DNA of 64,000 nucleotides from Chloroflexota bacterium (lineage in GTDB: Bacteria; Chloroflexota; Chloroflexia; Thermomicrobiales; UBA6265), in the NCBI GenBank assembly GCA_023389575.1, contig JAEWEG010000018.1, positions 1 through 64,000 on the forward strand, in the 5' to 3' direction. A program made the translations under genes and the position numbers. The notes below the pieces were generated by a model. The model saw only the letters and a list, made by a program, of their open reading frames with translations, was not told the DNA's origin and searched no databases. The first letter of the stretch is position 1; the number at the start of each line of letters is the position of its first letter. Positions 41,188 through 49,685 of this stretch are shown piece by piece.

Positions 41188-42231
41188 ATGGTAGATCAAC
41201 CAATCTGGATCACGTTCATCGTGGCCTTTGTCATCCTGAACGTGCTCCTCATCAGCATGGCCTACACCACCTGGTACGAGCGCAAGGTGCTGGCCTACAT
41301 GCAGGACCGGGTCGGTCCGACCCGGTCGGGACCCCACGGGTTGCTGCAGCCGATCGCCGACGCCGTGAAGCTGCTGGGCAAGGAAGACCTGATCCCGGCC
41401 GCGGCCGACAGGATCGTCTTCATCTTCGCGCCGGTGGTGGTGTTCGTGGCGGCCCTCACGGCCGCGTCGGTGATCCCCTTCGGCGGAACGGCCGAGATTT
41501 TCGGCCGGAGCGTGAACCTGTACATCACCGACCTGAATGTCGGCACGCTCTTCATCTTCGCGGTGAGCTCCATTGGCGTGTACGGCATCATCCTGGGCGC
41601 GTACGCATCGGCCAACCGGTATGCGCTGCTCGGTGGTTTGCGAGCGGCGGCGCAGGTTATCTCCTATGAACTGATCCTCGGCTTCTCGCTGGTGGGTGTC
41701 TTCATCCTCACAGGGTCGTTGAGCCTGCGCGAAATCATGGTGCGGCAGCAGGAGACCATCTCGATCGGCCCGATCGAGATCAGCAACTGGTTCATCCTGT
41801 CGCAACCGCTTGGATTCGTCCTCTTCCTGCTGGCGGCGGTCGCGGAAACCAACCGCGCCCCCTTCGACCTTCCGGAAGCGGAGTCGGAGCTTGTGGCCGG
41901 CTTCCACACCGAGTACTCCGCGTTCCGCTTCTCGCTGTACTTCCTTGGCGAATACATCAACATGATCGTGATCTCGCTGTTCGCGGCCACCCTCTTCCTT
42001 GGGGGAGTCGATGGCCCCGGCGCGGACAAATACTGGGGACTCGGCCTGCTGTGGCTGTTCCTCAAGGTCGTGTTGTTCCTCTTCTTCTATATCTGGCTGC
42101 GGGCAACGCTGCCGCGGTTCCGGTTCGACCAGTTGATGGGTATCGCCTGGAAGGTCCTGCTGCCGCTCTCCCTGGTGAACATCCTTGTCACCGCGTTCAT
42201 CCGGCTCATCGCGAACGGGCAGGTGTTCTAG
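41188..42231 (+). CDS. nuoH: NADH-quinone oxidoreductase subunit H
   Basis: A 347-aa membrane subunit with eight helices that connects the peripheral arm to the proton pumps. Signatures are YERKVLAYMQDRVGPTRSGPHGLLQPIADAVKLLGKEDL in the first loop and AETNRAPFDLPEAESELVAGFHTEYSAFRFSLYFLGEY, which forms the charged E-channel. It lies directly after nuoD because nuoE, nuoF and nuoG are not present. A GGGGAAC site precedes the ATG. No anomaly in the conserved residues that I can see. Confidence 0.95.
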   Translation: MVDQPIWITFIVAFVILNVLLISMAYTTWYERKVLAYMQDRVGPTRSGPHGLLQPIADAVKLLGKEDLIPAAADRIVFIFAPVVVFVAALTAASVIPFGGTAEIFGRSVNLYITDLNVGTLFIFAVSSIGVYGIILGAYASANRYALLGGLRAAAQVISYELILGFSLVGVFILTGSLSLREIMVRQQETISIGPIEISNWFILSQPLGFVLFLLAAVAETNRAPFDLPEAESELVAGFHTEYSAFRFSLYFLGEYINMIVISLFAATLFLGGVDGPGADKYWGLGLLWLFLKVVLFLFFYIWLRATLPRFRFDQLMGIAWKVLLPLSLVNILVTAFIRLIANGQVF

Positions 42232-42292
42232 CCATGACGTTGACGCGATACGTTCCCGGAACCAGTACTGACACCCTCGGAGGAACGGCCTG

Positions 42293-43018
42293 ATGTCCTG
42301 GGACGTGATCTTCTTCTACCTCATCGCCGCCGTGAGCATCGTCACCGCGCTTGGCGTGGTGACGGCCCGCAACCCGGTGCACAGCGCCATTTTCCTGGTG
42401 CTCTGCTTCGTGAACATCGCAGGCGTGTTCGTGATGCTCGGCGCGGAGTTCCTGGCGGTGATCCAGATCATCGTCTACACCGGCGCCATCCTCGTGCTCG
42501 TGTTGTTCGTGGTCATGCTTGTCGATCCGGAGGACCTGCCGAGCTTCCATACTTCGGCGCCGCTCCAGCGATACCTGAGCTTCCTGCTTGGCGGCGTGCT
42601 GCTGCTGGAAATCGGCGCGGCGATCGTCACCCGCACCGGCATGGTTGGCACCGGTGACGCCACTCCGGCGAACATCGCCGCGGTTGGCGGGAACGTGCAG
42701 GCCCTGGGCCGGGTGATCTACTCGAAATACCTCCTGGCCTTCGAAGTCACCTCGCTGGTGCTGACGGTCGGCGTGATCGGCGTGGTGGTGCTTGGCCTGC
42801 CGGAACGGTTGGGCGATCGCCTCAGCACCCGGCGCGCGACGATCAGCCTTGGGCACGCCAAGGGCGTGGACGCGGCGTTGCCGCCGGGCCCGAAGGGCGA
42901 AACGCCGATCAAGGTCAACAGGAACCGACCCGAGCCCGCCCCGGCGGCCGAGCGGCAGATCATTCTCACGAAAGATCCGGATGCGCATACCCGCGTCGGC
43001 ACGGCATCCGAGCGTTAG
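42293..43018 (+). CDS. nuoJ: NADH-quinone oxidoreductase subunit J
   Basis: A 241-aa membrane subunit with five helices in the first 170 residues. It has ARNPVHSAIFLVLCFVNIAGVFVMLGAEFLAVIQIIVYTGAILVLVLFVVMLV, containing the pi-bulge helix region that couples redox to pumping. The final 70 residues are a charged, Pro-rich cytoplasmic tail (PPGPKGETPIKVNRNRPEPA), longer than usual. GGAGG precedes the ATG. It follows nuoH by about 60 bp; nuoI, which normally lies between them, is missing. Confidence 0.92.
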   Translation: MSWDVIFFYLIAAVSIVTALGVVTARNPVHSAIFLVLCFVNIAGVFVMLGAEFLAVIQIIVYTGAILVLVLFVVMLVDPEDLPSFHTSAPLQRYLSFLLGGVLLLEIGAAIVTRTGMVGTGDATPANIAAVGGNVQALGRVIYSKYLLAFEVTSLVLTVGVIGVVVLGLPERLGDRLSTRRATISLGHAKGVDAALPPGPKGETPIKVNRNRPEPAPAAERQIILTKDPDAHTRVGTASER

Positions 43019-43036
43019 GTTGGGGAACAGCACGGT

Positions 43037-43345
43037 ATGAACGAGATTACAGTCAATCACTTCCTGTTTCTCAGCGCGGCGCTCTTCGTCATTGGGATGA
43101 TGGGCGTGCTGACGCGGAGGAACATGCTGGTCATCCTGATGTGCGTGGAGCTCATGATATCCGCCGTCAGCATTTCCTTCGTGGCATTCGCCTGGGAAAA
43201 CAACACGCTGGGTGGCCAGATATTCGTGCTCTTCATGCTTGCCATCGCCGCGGCGGAATCGGCCGTGGGATTGGGCATCATCATTGCGTTGAGCCGTCGC
43301 GGGAAGTCGGTTGACGTTGACGACCTGCGTGAACTGCGAGACTAG
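43037..43345 (+). CDS. nuoK: NADH-quinone oxidoreductase subunit K
   Basis: A 102-aa, three-helix membrane subunit. The conserved glutamates used in proton transfer are present: VLMCVELMISAVSISF-type segment (ILMCVELMIS, Glu in helix 2) and AIAAAESAVGLGIIIALSRR (Glu in helix 3). It is homologous to MrpC. It starts 18 bp after nuoJ. Length and motifs are standard. Confidence 0.95.
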   Translation: MNEITVNHFLFLSAALFVIGMMGVLTRRNMLVILMCVELMISAVSISFVAFAWENNTLGGQIFVLFMLAIAAAESAVGLGIIIALSRRGKSVDVDDLRELRD

Positions 43346-43432
43346 CTGGGTGGGGCGAGCAGGCTTCGCCGCCGCGAATTGGGGAGTGGCCGGAAATCGG
43401 CTGGCCACAACGGGTAGGTTGAGGACGAGTTG

Positions 43433-45358
43433 ATGTCAGATTTGCTGTTTTTGATCCCATTGCTGCCGCTGGTGGCATTCTGCATCAATATCCTGCTGGG
43501 TCGCTCGATGATCCGGGACAAGGCACACCTTGTTTCCATTCCCGCCGTGCTCGTGTCCTGGGTGCTCGCCGTCCTCGTCCTGTTCGACATCAACGACACG
43601 CACCACGCCATCCAGCAGCGGCTGTTCACCTGGATTCCGGCGGGCGACTTCAACATCGCCGTGACGCTGTACGCCGACCAGTTGACCGCGATCATGCTGG
43701 TGGTGGTCACCACCGTTGGCCTCCTGGTGCACGTGTACTCCGTTGGGTACATGCACGGGGACCCGGGGTTCTACCGCTTCTTCTCCTACCTGCCGTTGTT
43801 CGTCTTCTCGATGCTCATGCTGGTGCTGGCGGACAACCTGCTGGTGCTGTTCGTGTTCTGGGAAGCGGTCGGTCTCTGCTCCTACCTGCTTATTGGGTAC
43901 TACTTCCGGCGCCGGTCGGCCGGAAACGCCGCGCGGAAGGCGTTCATCGTCAACCGCGTGGGCGACCTCGGTTTCGGGCTCGGCGTGATGCTGACCTGGT
44001 GGACCTTCGGCACCATCAACCTGCATGGTGAAGAGGGCATCATCGAAAAGGCCTACAACTACCAGGCGCTCGGCATCGCCGGCGGCACGATGACCCTGAT
44101 CGGCATCCTGCTCTTCATCGGCGCCTGCGGCAAGAGCGCGCAGTTCCCGCTGCACGTATGGCTGCCGGACGCGATGGAAGGCCCGACCCCGGTTTCGGCC
44201 CTGATCCACGCGGCCACGATGGTCACCGCGGGCATCTACATGGTCGCCCGCTCCTACACGATCTTCACCAGTTCCGAGCAGGCGATGCTGTTCGTGACCG
44301 TGATCGGCGCGTTTACCGCCTTCATGGCCGCCTCGATCGCGCTGGCCCAGAACGACATCAAGCGGATCGTGGCGTATTCGACCCTCTCCCAGCTTGGCTA
44401 CATGGCGTTCGCGCTTGGAACCGGCGCCTGGGTGGCGGCGATCTTCCACCTGATGACCCACGCGTTCTTCAAGGGTCTCCTCTTCCTTGGCTGCGGTTCC
44501 GTGATTCACGGCATGCACGAGGAGCAGGACATCCAGAAGATGGGCGGGCTGCGCAAGCACATGCCACTGACCTTCTGGACCTTCCTGATCGGGTCGCTGG
44601 CCAACGCCGGTGTGTTCCCGCTGGCGGGCTTCTGGTCGAAGGACGAAATCATCCTTGGCGCCTGGATCAGCGACTCCGCGATTGGCAAGCCGGTGGCGAT
44701 CGTCGCCTTCGCGGCGGCCTTCCTGACGGCGCTCTACATGTTCCGGCTCGTGTTCCTGGTCTTCTTCGGCAAGGAACGGTTCGACGTGGCCCATGTGAAG
44801 CCGCACGAGTCCGGCCCGTGGATGGCGATTCCGCTGGTGGTGCTGGCGGTTGCCTCGGTGTTCGCCGGGTTCGTTGGCTTCCCGCCGGAGAACGGCTGGT
44901 TCCATGACTTCCTGCACGGCGCGTTCCATCACATCCACGCGCACGAAGTGACCATGACGATGACCTGGACGTTCGGTATCGTTTCCACGGTGGTGGCGCT
45001 GAGCGGCATCCTGGCGGCGTACCTGACCTACATGCGCGGCAGCATTAGCGCCGAGGCCCTGGCCGAGAAATACCAGGGTGTGTACCAGTTCCTGTTGAAC
45101 AAGTGGTACATCGACGAGCTGTACAACAAGATCTTTGTCCAGCCGCTCTACATGTTCTCGGTTTTCCTGTGGAAGGTCGTGGATGTTGGGGTGATCGACG
45201 CGGCCGTGAACGGCGTGGCGACCGGTATATCGTCCGCCAGCCAACGGATGCGGCACGTGCAAACCGGCCTGGTGGCCAACTATGCCCTGGCCATCGCGCT
45301 TGGCATGGTGGTTCTGGTGGGGGTGTACCTGGCGGGGTTCTCGAACCTGTTCCGCTAG
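43433..45358 (+). CDS. nuoL: NADH-quinone oxidoreductase subunit L
   Basis: A 641-aa antiporter-like proton-pumping subunit, the most distal in the membrane arm, with about 16 helices and a long lateral helix at the C-terminus. Key segments are FWEAVGLCSYLLIGYYF (Glu of helix 5), SAQFPLHVWLPDAMEGPTPVSALIHAATMVTAGIYM (Lys/His helix 7-8), and STLSQLGYMAFALG. The ATG at 43433 has GAGGA upstream. The C-terminal region after about residue 480 carries the HL helix and terminal anchor. It is a complete, normal-length subunit. Confidence 0.95.
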   Translation: MSDLLFLIPLLPLVAFCINILLGRSMIRDKAHLVSIPAVLVSWVLAVLVLFDINDTHHAIQQRLFTWIPAGDFNIAVTLYADQLTAIMLVVVTTVGLLVHVYSVGYMHGDPGFYRFFSYLPLFVFSMLMLVLADNLLVLFVFWEAVGLCSYLLIGYYFRRRSAGNAARKAFIVNRVGDLGFGLGVMLTWWTFGTINLHGEEGIIEKAYNYQALGIAGGTMTLIGILLFIGACGKSAQFPLHVWLPDAMEGPTPVSALIHAATMVTAGIYMVARSYTIFTSSEQAMLFVTVIGAFTAFMAASIALAQNDIKRIVAYSTLSQLGYMAFALGTGAWVAAIFHLMTHAFFKGLLFLGCGSVIHGMHEEQDIQKMGGLRKHMPLTFWTFLIGSLANAGVFPLAGFWSKDEIILGAWISDSAIGKPVAIVAFAAAFLTALYMFRLVFLVFFGKERFDVAHVKPHESGPWMAIPLVVLAVASVFAGFVGFPPENGWFHDFLHGAFHHIHAHEVTMTMTWTFGIVSTVVALSGILAAYLTYMRGSISAEALAEKYQGVYQFLLNKWYIDELYNKIFVQPLYMFSVFLWKVVDVGVIDAAVNGVATGISSASQRMRHVQTGLVANYALAIALGMVVLVGVYLAGFSNLFR

Positions 45359-45448
45359 GGCGGTCGGGCGCCTGGCCCGAATGAAACGACAGTGGTAGTG
45401 GGCGGACGAGGGTTCGCCCGAACGAAGACTCGATGACGAGGGGTACGC

Positions 45449-47167
45449 GTGGATAGTTTTCCGTTACTGAGCCTCATAGCCTATTTGCCGGCGCTCGGTG
45501 CGTTGGGGATTCTGTTCGCGCCGAAGGCATCGGAAGAGCTTCCGAAGAAGATCGCCCTGGGGGCCGCGGCCGGGAGCTTCATCCTGTCGCTGGTGATGCT
45601 GTTCGCCTTCGAGCGCAACGCCGAGTTCCAGTTCACGGAACACAAGGTATGGCTGAAGGACCTTGGCATCAGCTACTTCATGGGCGTCGACGGCCTGGCG
45701 GTGCTCCTGATCGTCCTGACCACGTTGCTCTCGATGATCGCCATCCTGTGGTCGTGGGACACGGTGCGGGAGCGCCAGCGCGAGTACTACATCGCGATGC
45801 TGTTGCTCGAAACCGGCATGCTCGGCGTCTTCATGGCGCTGGACCTCTTCGTCTTCTACATCTTCTGGGAACTGATGCTGATCCCGATGGCGCTGTTGAT
45901 CGGCGTTTGGGGCAGCACCAACCGCGTTTACGCGGCCATCAAGTTCTTCCTCTACACGTTGTTCGGTTCGCTGTTGATGCTGGTTGGCATCGTGGCGACC
46001 TACCAGGCGTACTTCAACCAGACCGGTATCCGCTCGCTCAATGTGCTGGAACTCCAGAAGGGTGTTGACCTCGGGGCCTACGGCGCGACGTTCCAGTTCT
46101 GGGTGTTCGCCGCGTTCTTCATCGCCTTCGCGGTGAAGGTGCCGATGTTCCCATTCCACACCTGGCTGCCGGACGCGCACGTGGAGGCGCCCACCGCGGC
46201 GTCGGTGATCCTGGCGGCGGTCATGCTGAAGATGGGCGGCTACGGGCTGCTCCGCTTCAACATTCCGCTCTACCCCGATGGCGCCGACGACTGGGCGCCG
46301 GTCATCATCACGCTGTCCATCATCGGCATCATTTATGGCGCGCTGGTGGCCCTGGTGCAGCCAGACATGAAAAAGCTGGTGGCCTACTCATCGGTGAGCC
46401 ACATGGGCTTCGTGACGCTCGGTATCTTCATCGGCAACATCCTGGGAATGGATGGCGCGATGATGGTGATGCTGGCGCACGGTTTCAACACCGGCGGTCT
46501 CTTCCTCTGCATCGGCGTGATCTACGAACGAGCCCACACCCGCGACATCAAGGCGTTCGGTGGCATCGCCACCCGCATGCCGAAGTGGGCGGCCTACTTC
46601 ATGATCTTCATGTTCGCCAGCATCGGTCTTCCGGGCATGTCCGGATTCGTCGGCGAGTTCCTGGTGGCGCTCGGAACCTGGGACTACAACCCCTGGGCCG
46701 CGCTGGTCACCTTCTCGGTGGTGATCTTCGCCGCCTGGTACATGATGTGGATGTTCCAGCGGGTCGTGTTTGGCCGGGCATCCGGACAGGCGCCTGACCC
46801 CGGCGACACTCAACTGCTACCATCCGAAGTGGCCGAACTGGAAGCGCTCGGCGGCGGCCATGGCCATGGCCACGAGCACGGAACCTACGACTCCGACCAT
46901 GGGAACGGACTGGAACTGAAGCCAGTAAGTGGCGCGGACCACGGCCACGACCACCACGACGCCGGCGATTCGGATAGCTATCCAACCCACGAGGGGCAAC
47001 TCGACAGCTCGAAGTGGCCCGACCTGACCCTGCGCGAGTCGCTGACGCTCTTCCCGCTCGCGGCCCTCACCATCATCTTCGGTGTGTACCCGAAACCGCT
47101 GCTCGCGATTGTCGAGCCCAGCTTGCAGGCCATCCTCGACGGCGCGCTACGCGTTGTTGGTAACTAG
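45449..47167 (+). CDS. nuoM: NADH-quinone oxidoreductase subunit M with His-rich insertion
   Basis: A 572-aa antiporter-like proton-pumping subunit. Core motifs are FYIFWELMLIPMALLIGVWG (Glu of helix 5), KVPMFPFHTWLPDAHVEAPTAASVILAAVMLKMGGYG and SVSHMGFVTLGIF. After the helix VIFAAWYMMWMFQRVVFG, residues about 468-515 hold an insertion with ten histidines (GGGHGHGHEHG and DHGHDHHDAG), before the last transmembrane segment. This is absent from usual NuoM and looks like a flexible metal-binding loop, predicted on the cytoplasmic side or the loop before the last helix. The start is a GTG with GAGGGG upstream. Confidence 0.94.
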   Translation: MDSFPLLSLIAYLPALGALGILFAPKASEELPKKIALGAAAGSFILSLVMLFAFERNAEFQFTEHKVWLKDLGISYFMGVDGLAVLLIVLTTLLSMIAILWSWDTVRERQREYYIAMLLLETGMLGVFMALDLFVFYIFWELMLIPMALLIGVWGSTNRVYAAIKFFLYTLFGSLLMLVGIVATYQAYFNQTGIRSLNVLELQKGVDLGAYGATFQFWVFAAFFIAFAVKVPMFPFHTWLPDAHVEAPTAASVILAAVMLKMGGYGLLRFNIPLYPDGADDWAPVIITLSIIGIIYGALVALVQPDMKKLVAYSSVSHMGFVTLGIFIGNILGMDGAMMVMLAHGFNTGGLFLCIGVIYERAHTRDIKAFGGIATRMPKWAAYFMIFMFASIGLPGMSGFVGEFLVALGTWDYNPWAALVTFSVVIFAAWYMMWMFQRVVFGRASGQAPDPGDTQLLPSEVAELEALGGGHGHGHEHGTYDSDHGNGLELKPVSGADHGHDHHDAGDSDSYPTHEGQLDSSKWPDLTLRESLTLFPLAALTIIFGVYPKPLLAIVEPSLQAILDGALRVVGN

Positions 47168-47181
47168 GCGGAGCCGTACTG

Positions 47182-48702
47182 ATGTCGTTCGACCTGATCG
47201 TTCCAGATTTTGGGCTGGCATGGCCGCAATTCGTGGTGTTCCTCACCGCGGTGGCGCTGTCGATGGCCGATGCCTTCATGCCGAAGCGCATGCACTACAC
47301 CTGGCTGACCGGCATTTCGCTGGTTGGTTACGGGTTGGGGATGTTGCTGCTGTTCGTGCAGGACGGCCAGAACGAAGCCACGTTCTATGGCCTGTTCCGG
47401 GCAGACGGCCTCACGGTGTTCCTGACCCTGGTGACGCTGGTCGCGGCGATCCTGACCGTGCTGGTTTCCGCCAACTACGTCGAGAACCTTGAAGGCAAGA
47501 TGCCGCTCGGCGAGTTCTACACCCTGCTCGCCTTCGCTACCCTGGGCGCGTTGCTGACCGCCTCGGCCGGCGACATGATCATGTTGTTCGTGGGCATCGA
47601 ACTGTCGTCACTGGCCACCTACATCCTGACCGCGTTCGCCAAGCGACGGACCTCGGCCCTGGAAGGCGCGCTCAAGTACTTCCTGCTCGGCCTGCTGGCC
47701 TCCGGCATTCTGCTCTACGGCATGGCCTGGATATACGGTTCCACCGGCGCCACCGACCTCGATGAAATCGCGGCGCAACTCCAGGCGCAGGTTCAGGGAC
47801 AGTCGAGCCTCGACGCGTCGCTCCTGCTGGGACTGCTGCTGGTGATCGTGGGACTTGGGTTCAAAATGGCGGCGGTGCCGTTCCACTTCTGGACCCCGGA
47901 CGCCTACGATGGCGCCCCCACCCCTGTGACCGGCTGGATGTCGGTGGTGCCGAAGGCGGCGGCGTTCGCGGCGATGATCCGGCTGCTTGTGCAGGGCCTC
48001 GCGCCGCTGCGGGATGACTGGATCTACGTTCTGGCGATCCTGGCCGCGATCACGATGATCTTCGGGAACATGGTGGCGATTGCCCAGCGCGACGTGAAGC
48101 GTATGCTGGCGTACTCCTCGATCGCGCATACCGGCTACATCCTGGCTGGACTGGCCGCCTACAAGACGCAGGAAGGGTTCAGCACCGGCGCCAGCGAAAA
48201 CCAGGCCGTGTCGAGCGTGCTTTACTACCTGCTTGCCTACACCTTCATGAACATCGGCGCGTTCGCGATCGTGATCTGGTTGCAGCACCGTGGACGCGGC
48301 ACCATGCTGGACGACTTCAGTGGCCTTGCGGCCGCGCATCCGCTACCTGCGGCGGCGATGACCGTGTTCATGGTCTCGCTGATGGGCATTCCTCCGACCA
48401 TCGGCTTCTATGGCAAGTACTACGTGATCGTGGCGTTGATCGATGCCGACCTGCTGTGGCTGGCGCTGGCTATCGTGCTGATGTCGGCGGTGAGCGCGTT
48501 CTTCTACCTGCGTGTGGTGGCGAACATGTACTTCAGCGGGGCGCAGGAGTACAGGACAGACGTGCGGACGCCGATGCTCAACGTCGGAATCGCGATCATG
48601 GTGGTTGGCGTGATCGTGCTGGGGCTGTTCTCCGGTTCAATCATCGACCTGGCCGATGGCTGGAGTTCGGCGTTGACGCTGACCGCGCAGGCCGCTCCGT
48701 AG
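47182..48702 (+). CDS. nuoN: NADH-quinone oxidoreductase subunit N
   Basis: A 506-aa antiporter-like proton-pumping subunit next to NuoK. Signatures are FVGIELSSLATYILTAFAKR (Glu of helix 5), MAAVPFHFWTPDAYDGAPTPVTGWMSVVPKAAAFAAMIRLL and SSIAHTGYILAGLAA. The last helix is followed by a short tail. It starts 14 bp after nuoM with a GGAG site. It is the last gene of the operon, directly followed by a strong terminator. Confidence 0.95.
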   Translation: MSFDLIVPDFGLAWPQFVVFLTAVALSMADAFMPKRMHYTWLTGISLVGYGLGMLLLFVQDGQNEATFYGLFRADGLTVFLTLVTLVAAILTVLVSANYVENLEGKMPLGEFYTLLAFATLGALLTASAGDMIMLFVGIELSSLATYILTAFAKRRTSALEGALKYFLLGLLASGILLYGMAWIYGSTGATDLDEIAAQLQAQVQGQSSLDASLLLGLLLVIVGLGFKMAAVPFHFWTPDAYDGAPTPVTGWMSVVPKAAAFAAMIRLLVQGLAPLRDDWIYVLAILAAITMIFGNMVAIAQRDVKRMLAYSSIAHTGYILAGLAAYKTQEGFSTGASENQAVSSVLYYLLAYTFMNIGAFAIVIWLQHRGRGTMLDDFSGLAAAHPLPAAAMTVFMVSLMGIPPTIGFYGKYYVIVALIDADLLWLALAIVLMSAVSAFFYLRVVANMYFSGAQEYRTDVRTPMLNVGIAIMVVGVIVLGLFSGSIIDLADGWSSALTLTAQAAP

Positions 48703-48730
48703 CTATCGCACAATACAGGACACTGCAACA

Positions 48731-48769
48731 CAGGCCGCCGGGAATCGTTCCCGGCGGCCTGCTGGTTTT
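48731..48769 (+). terminator. Intrinsic terminator of the nuo operon
   Basis: A perfect 14-bp stem, CAGGCCGCCGGGAA (48731-48744) with TTCCCGGCGGCCTG (48748-48761), 3-nt loop, then GGTTTTC. It lies 28 nt after nuoN. Confidence 0.9.
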
Positions 48770-48930
48770 CCTGAGGTCGATTCCCTTGCGCGGAGCGAAG
48801 AACGGGATCGGATGGTCGCGCATCAACGGCCGCGGGACCGCCCATATTTTGGGGAGTTTCTTCCGTGGGCCGGACCCCTGTTGGTGATGCTATGCCGGTT
48901 TATCATGGAGTCATGCTAGGAGGTAGGCGT

Positions 48931-49269
48931 ATGGTGGCCGTTGCCCAGTACATCCCAGACGACCCTGAAGAACAGCAATCGGTACTTGCCGTGCTCCAGG
49001 AGCATCCTGAACTGCAAGAAGTCATTCTGAGCGCAAGCGCGAAGGCGCGGGACATCTTTTCAGACGTCCGGATAACCCTCGATACGCGAAGATACGACGA
49101 GTGGGATGCCCCGGTTCGAATGCTCTTCCTTGTCGATGATCCATGGCCGGCGTTCCAGGAAGCATCGAGTCGGTTCATTCGCTGGCTTGCAAGAGATGCG
49201 AAGTATGACGACGAGTTGATCCTCATAATGCCGGTATGGAATGGTCCTCTTGAGTCCGCGCGACGATGA
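48931..49269 (+). CDS. Unknown partner protein of HEPN-like gene
   Basis: A 112-aa soluble protein with no family I can name with confidence. It has a helical N-terminus (EEQQSVLAVLQEHPELQEVILSASAKAR), a beta strand VRITLDTRRYDEWDAPVRMLFLVDD, a helix with FIRWLARDAK and a final strand ELILIMPVW. No nucleotidyltransferase GS-DxD motif is present. The ATG at 48931 follows AGGAGG at ideal spacing; upstream in-frame ATGs lack one. Its stop overlaps the HEPN-like gene by 4 bp. Codons are visibly less GC-biased than the flanking nuo genes, suggesting recent acquisition. It could be an antitoxin or regulatory partner. Confidence 0.6.
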   Translation: MVAVAQYIPDDPEEQQSVLAVLQEHPELQEVILSASAKARDIFSDVRITLDTRRYDEWDAPVRMLFLVDDPWPAFQEASSRFIRWLARDAKYDDELILIMPVWNGPLESARR

Positions 49270-49685
49270 GGGGACGCGAGTTTCTCGACATAGTCACGCA
49301 GTTGGAATCCATTGGTGGTGAGGCTAGTCTTCGTACGCGAATCGGACGCATCTACTACGCGGTCTATCTCGAATGCCGTACCTACTGCGAAGCACAGCTT
49401 GGCTATGACCGGTCTCAGACTGGCCGCGAACACGCGGAGGTTCCCCGGTTGCTTCGAGATCTAGATCCCGAATTTGCTCCCAGACTGAAGTTCTTGCGGC
49501 AGTTTCGTAACATGGCCGATTACGACATGGAGATCTTGGAGGAGACGCTCGCACGACAGGAAATTACCGCTTTGGAGTATTCCAAGGCTGTGATCTCGCG
49601 ACTGGATGATCTACTTCGAGAGGCTCAGGAAGCTGAATCGCGAGAATCCGACCAGCCCGTTGATGGTGAACCAGTAGACAAATGA
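49266..49685 (+). CDS. HEPN-like helical protein
   Basis: A 139-aa all-helical protein. LRTRIGRIYYAVYLECRTYCEAQLG corresponds to the first HEPN helix pair, and PRLKFLRQFRNMADYDMEI to the helix carrying the conserved RN-x-x-x-[DY] motif. In ribonuclease-type HEPN proteins this is R-x4-6-H; here the histidine position reads Asp-Tyr, so RNase activity is doubtful. It resembles a branch with the RNxADYD motif that often has a small partner gene. ATG overlaps the upstream stop (ATGA), and its own TGA overlaps the NUDIX start, so all three are coupled. Lower G+C than neighbours. Could be toxin, substrate-modification target or nucleotide sensor. Confidence 0.65.
   Translation: MRGREFLDIVTQLESIGGEASLRTRIGRIYYAVYLECRTYCEAQLGYDRSQTGREHAEVPRLLRDLDPEFAPRLKFLRQFRNMADYDMEILEETLARQEITALEYSKAVISRLDDLLREAQEAESRESDQPVDGEPVDK

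Noticed and set aside
43436..45262. 608-codon frame antisense to nuoL
   Set aside because: His/Asp/Arg-rich shadow without any ribosome site; nuoL is unmistakable on the other strand.
49266..49685. Standard HEPN-MNT toxin-antitoxin pair
   Set aside because: The partner gene lacks the GS-x10-DxD motif of MNT nucleotidyltransferases, and the HEPN R-x4-6-H histidine is absent.
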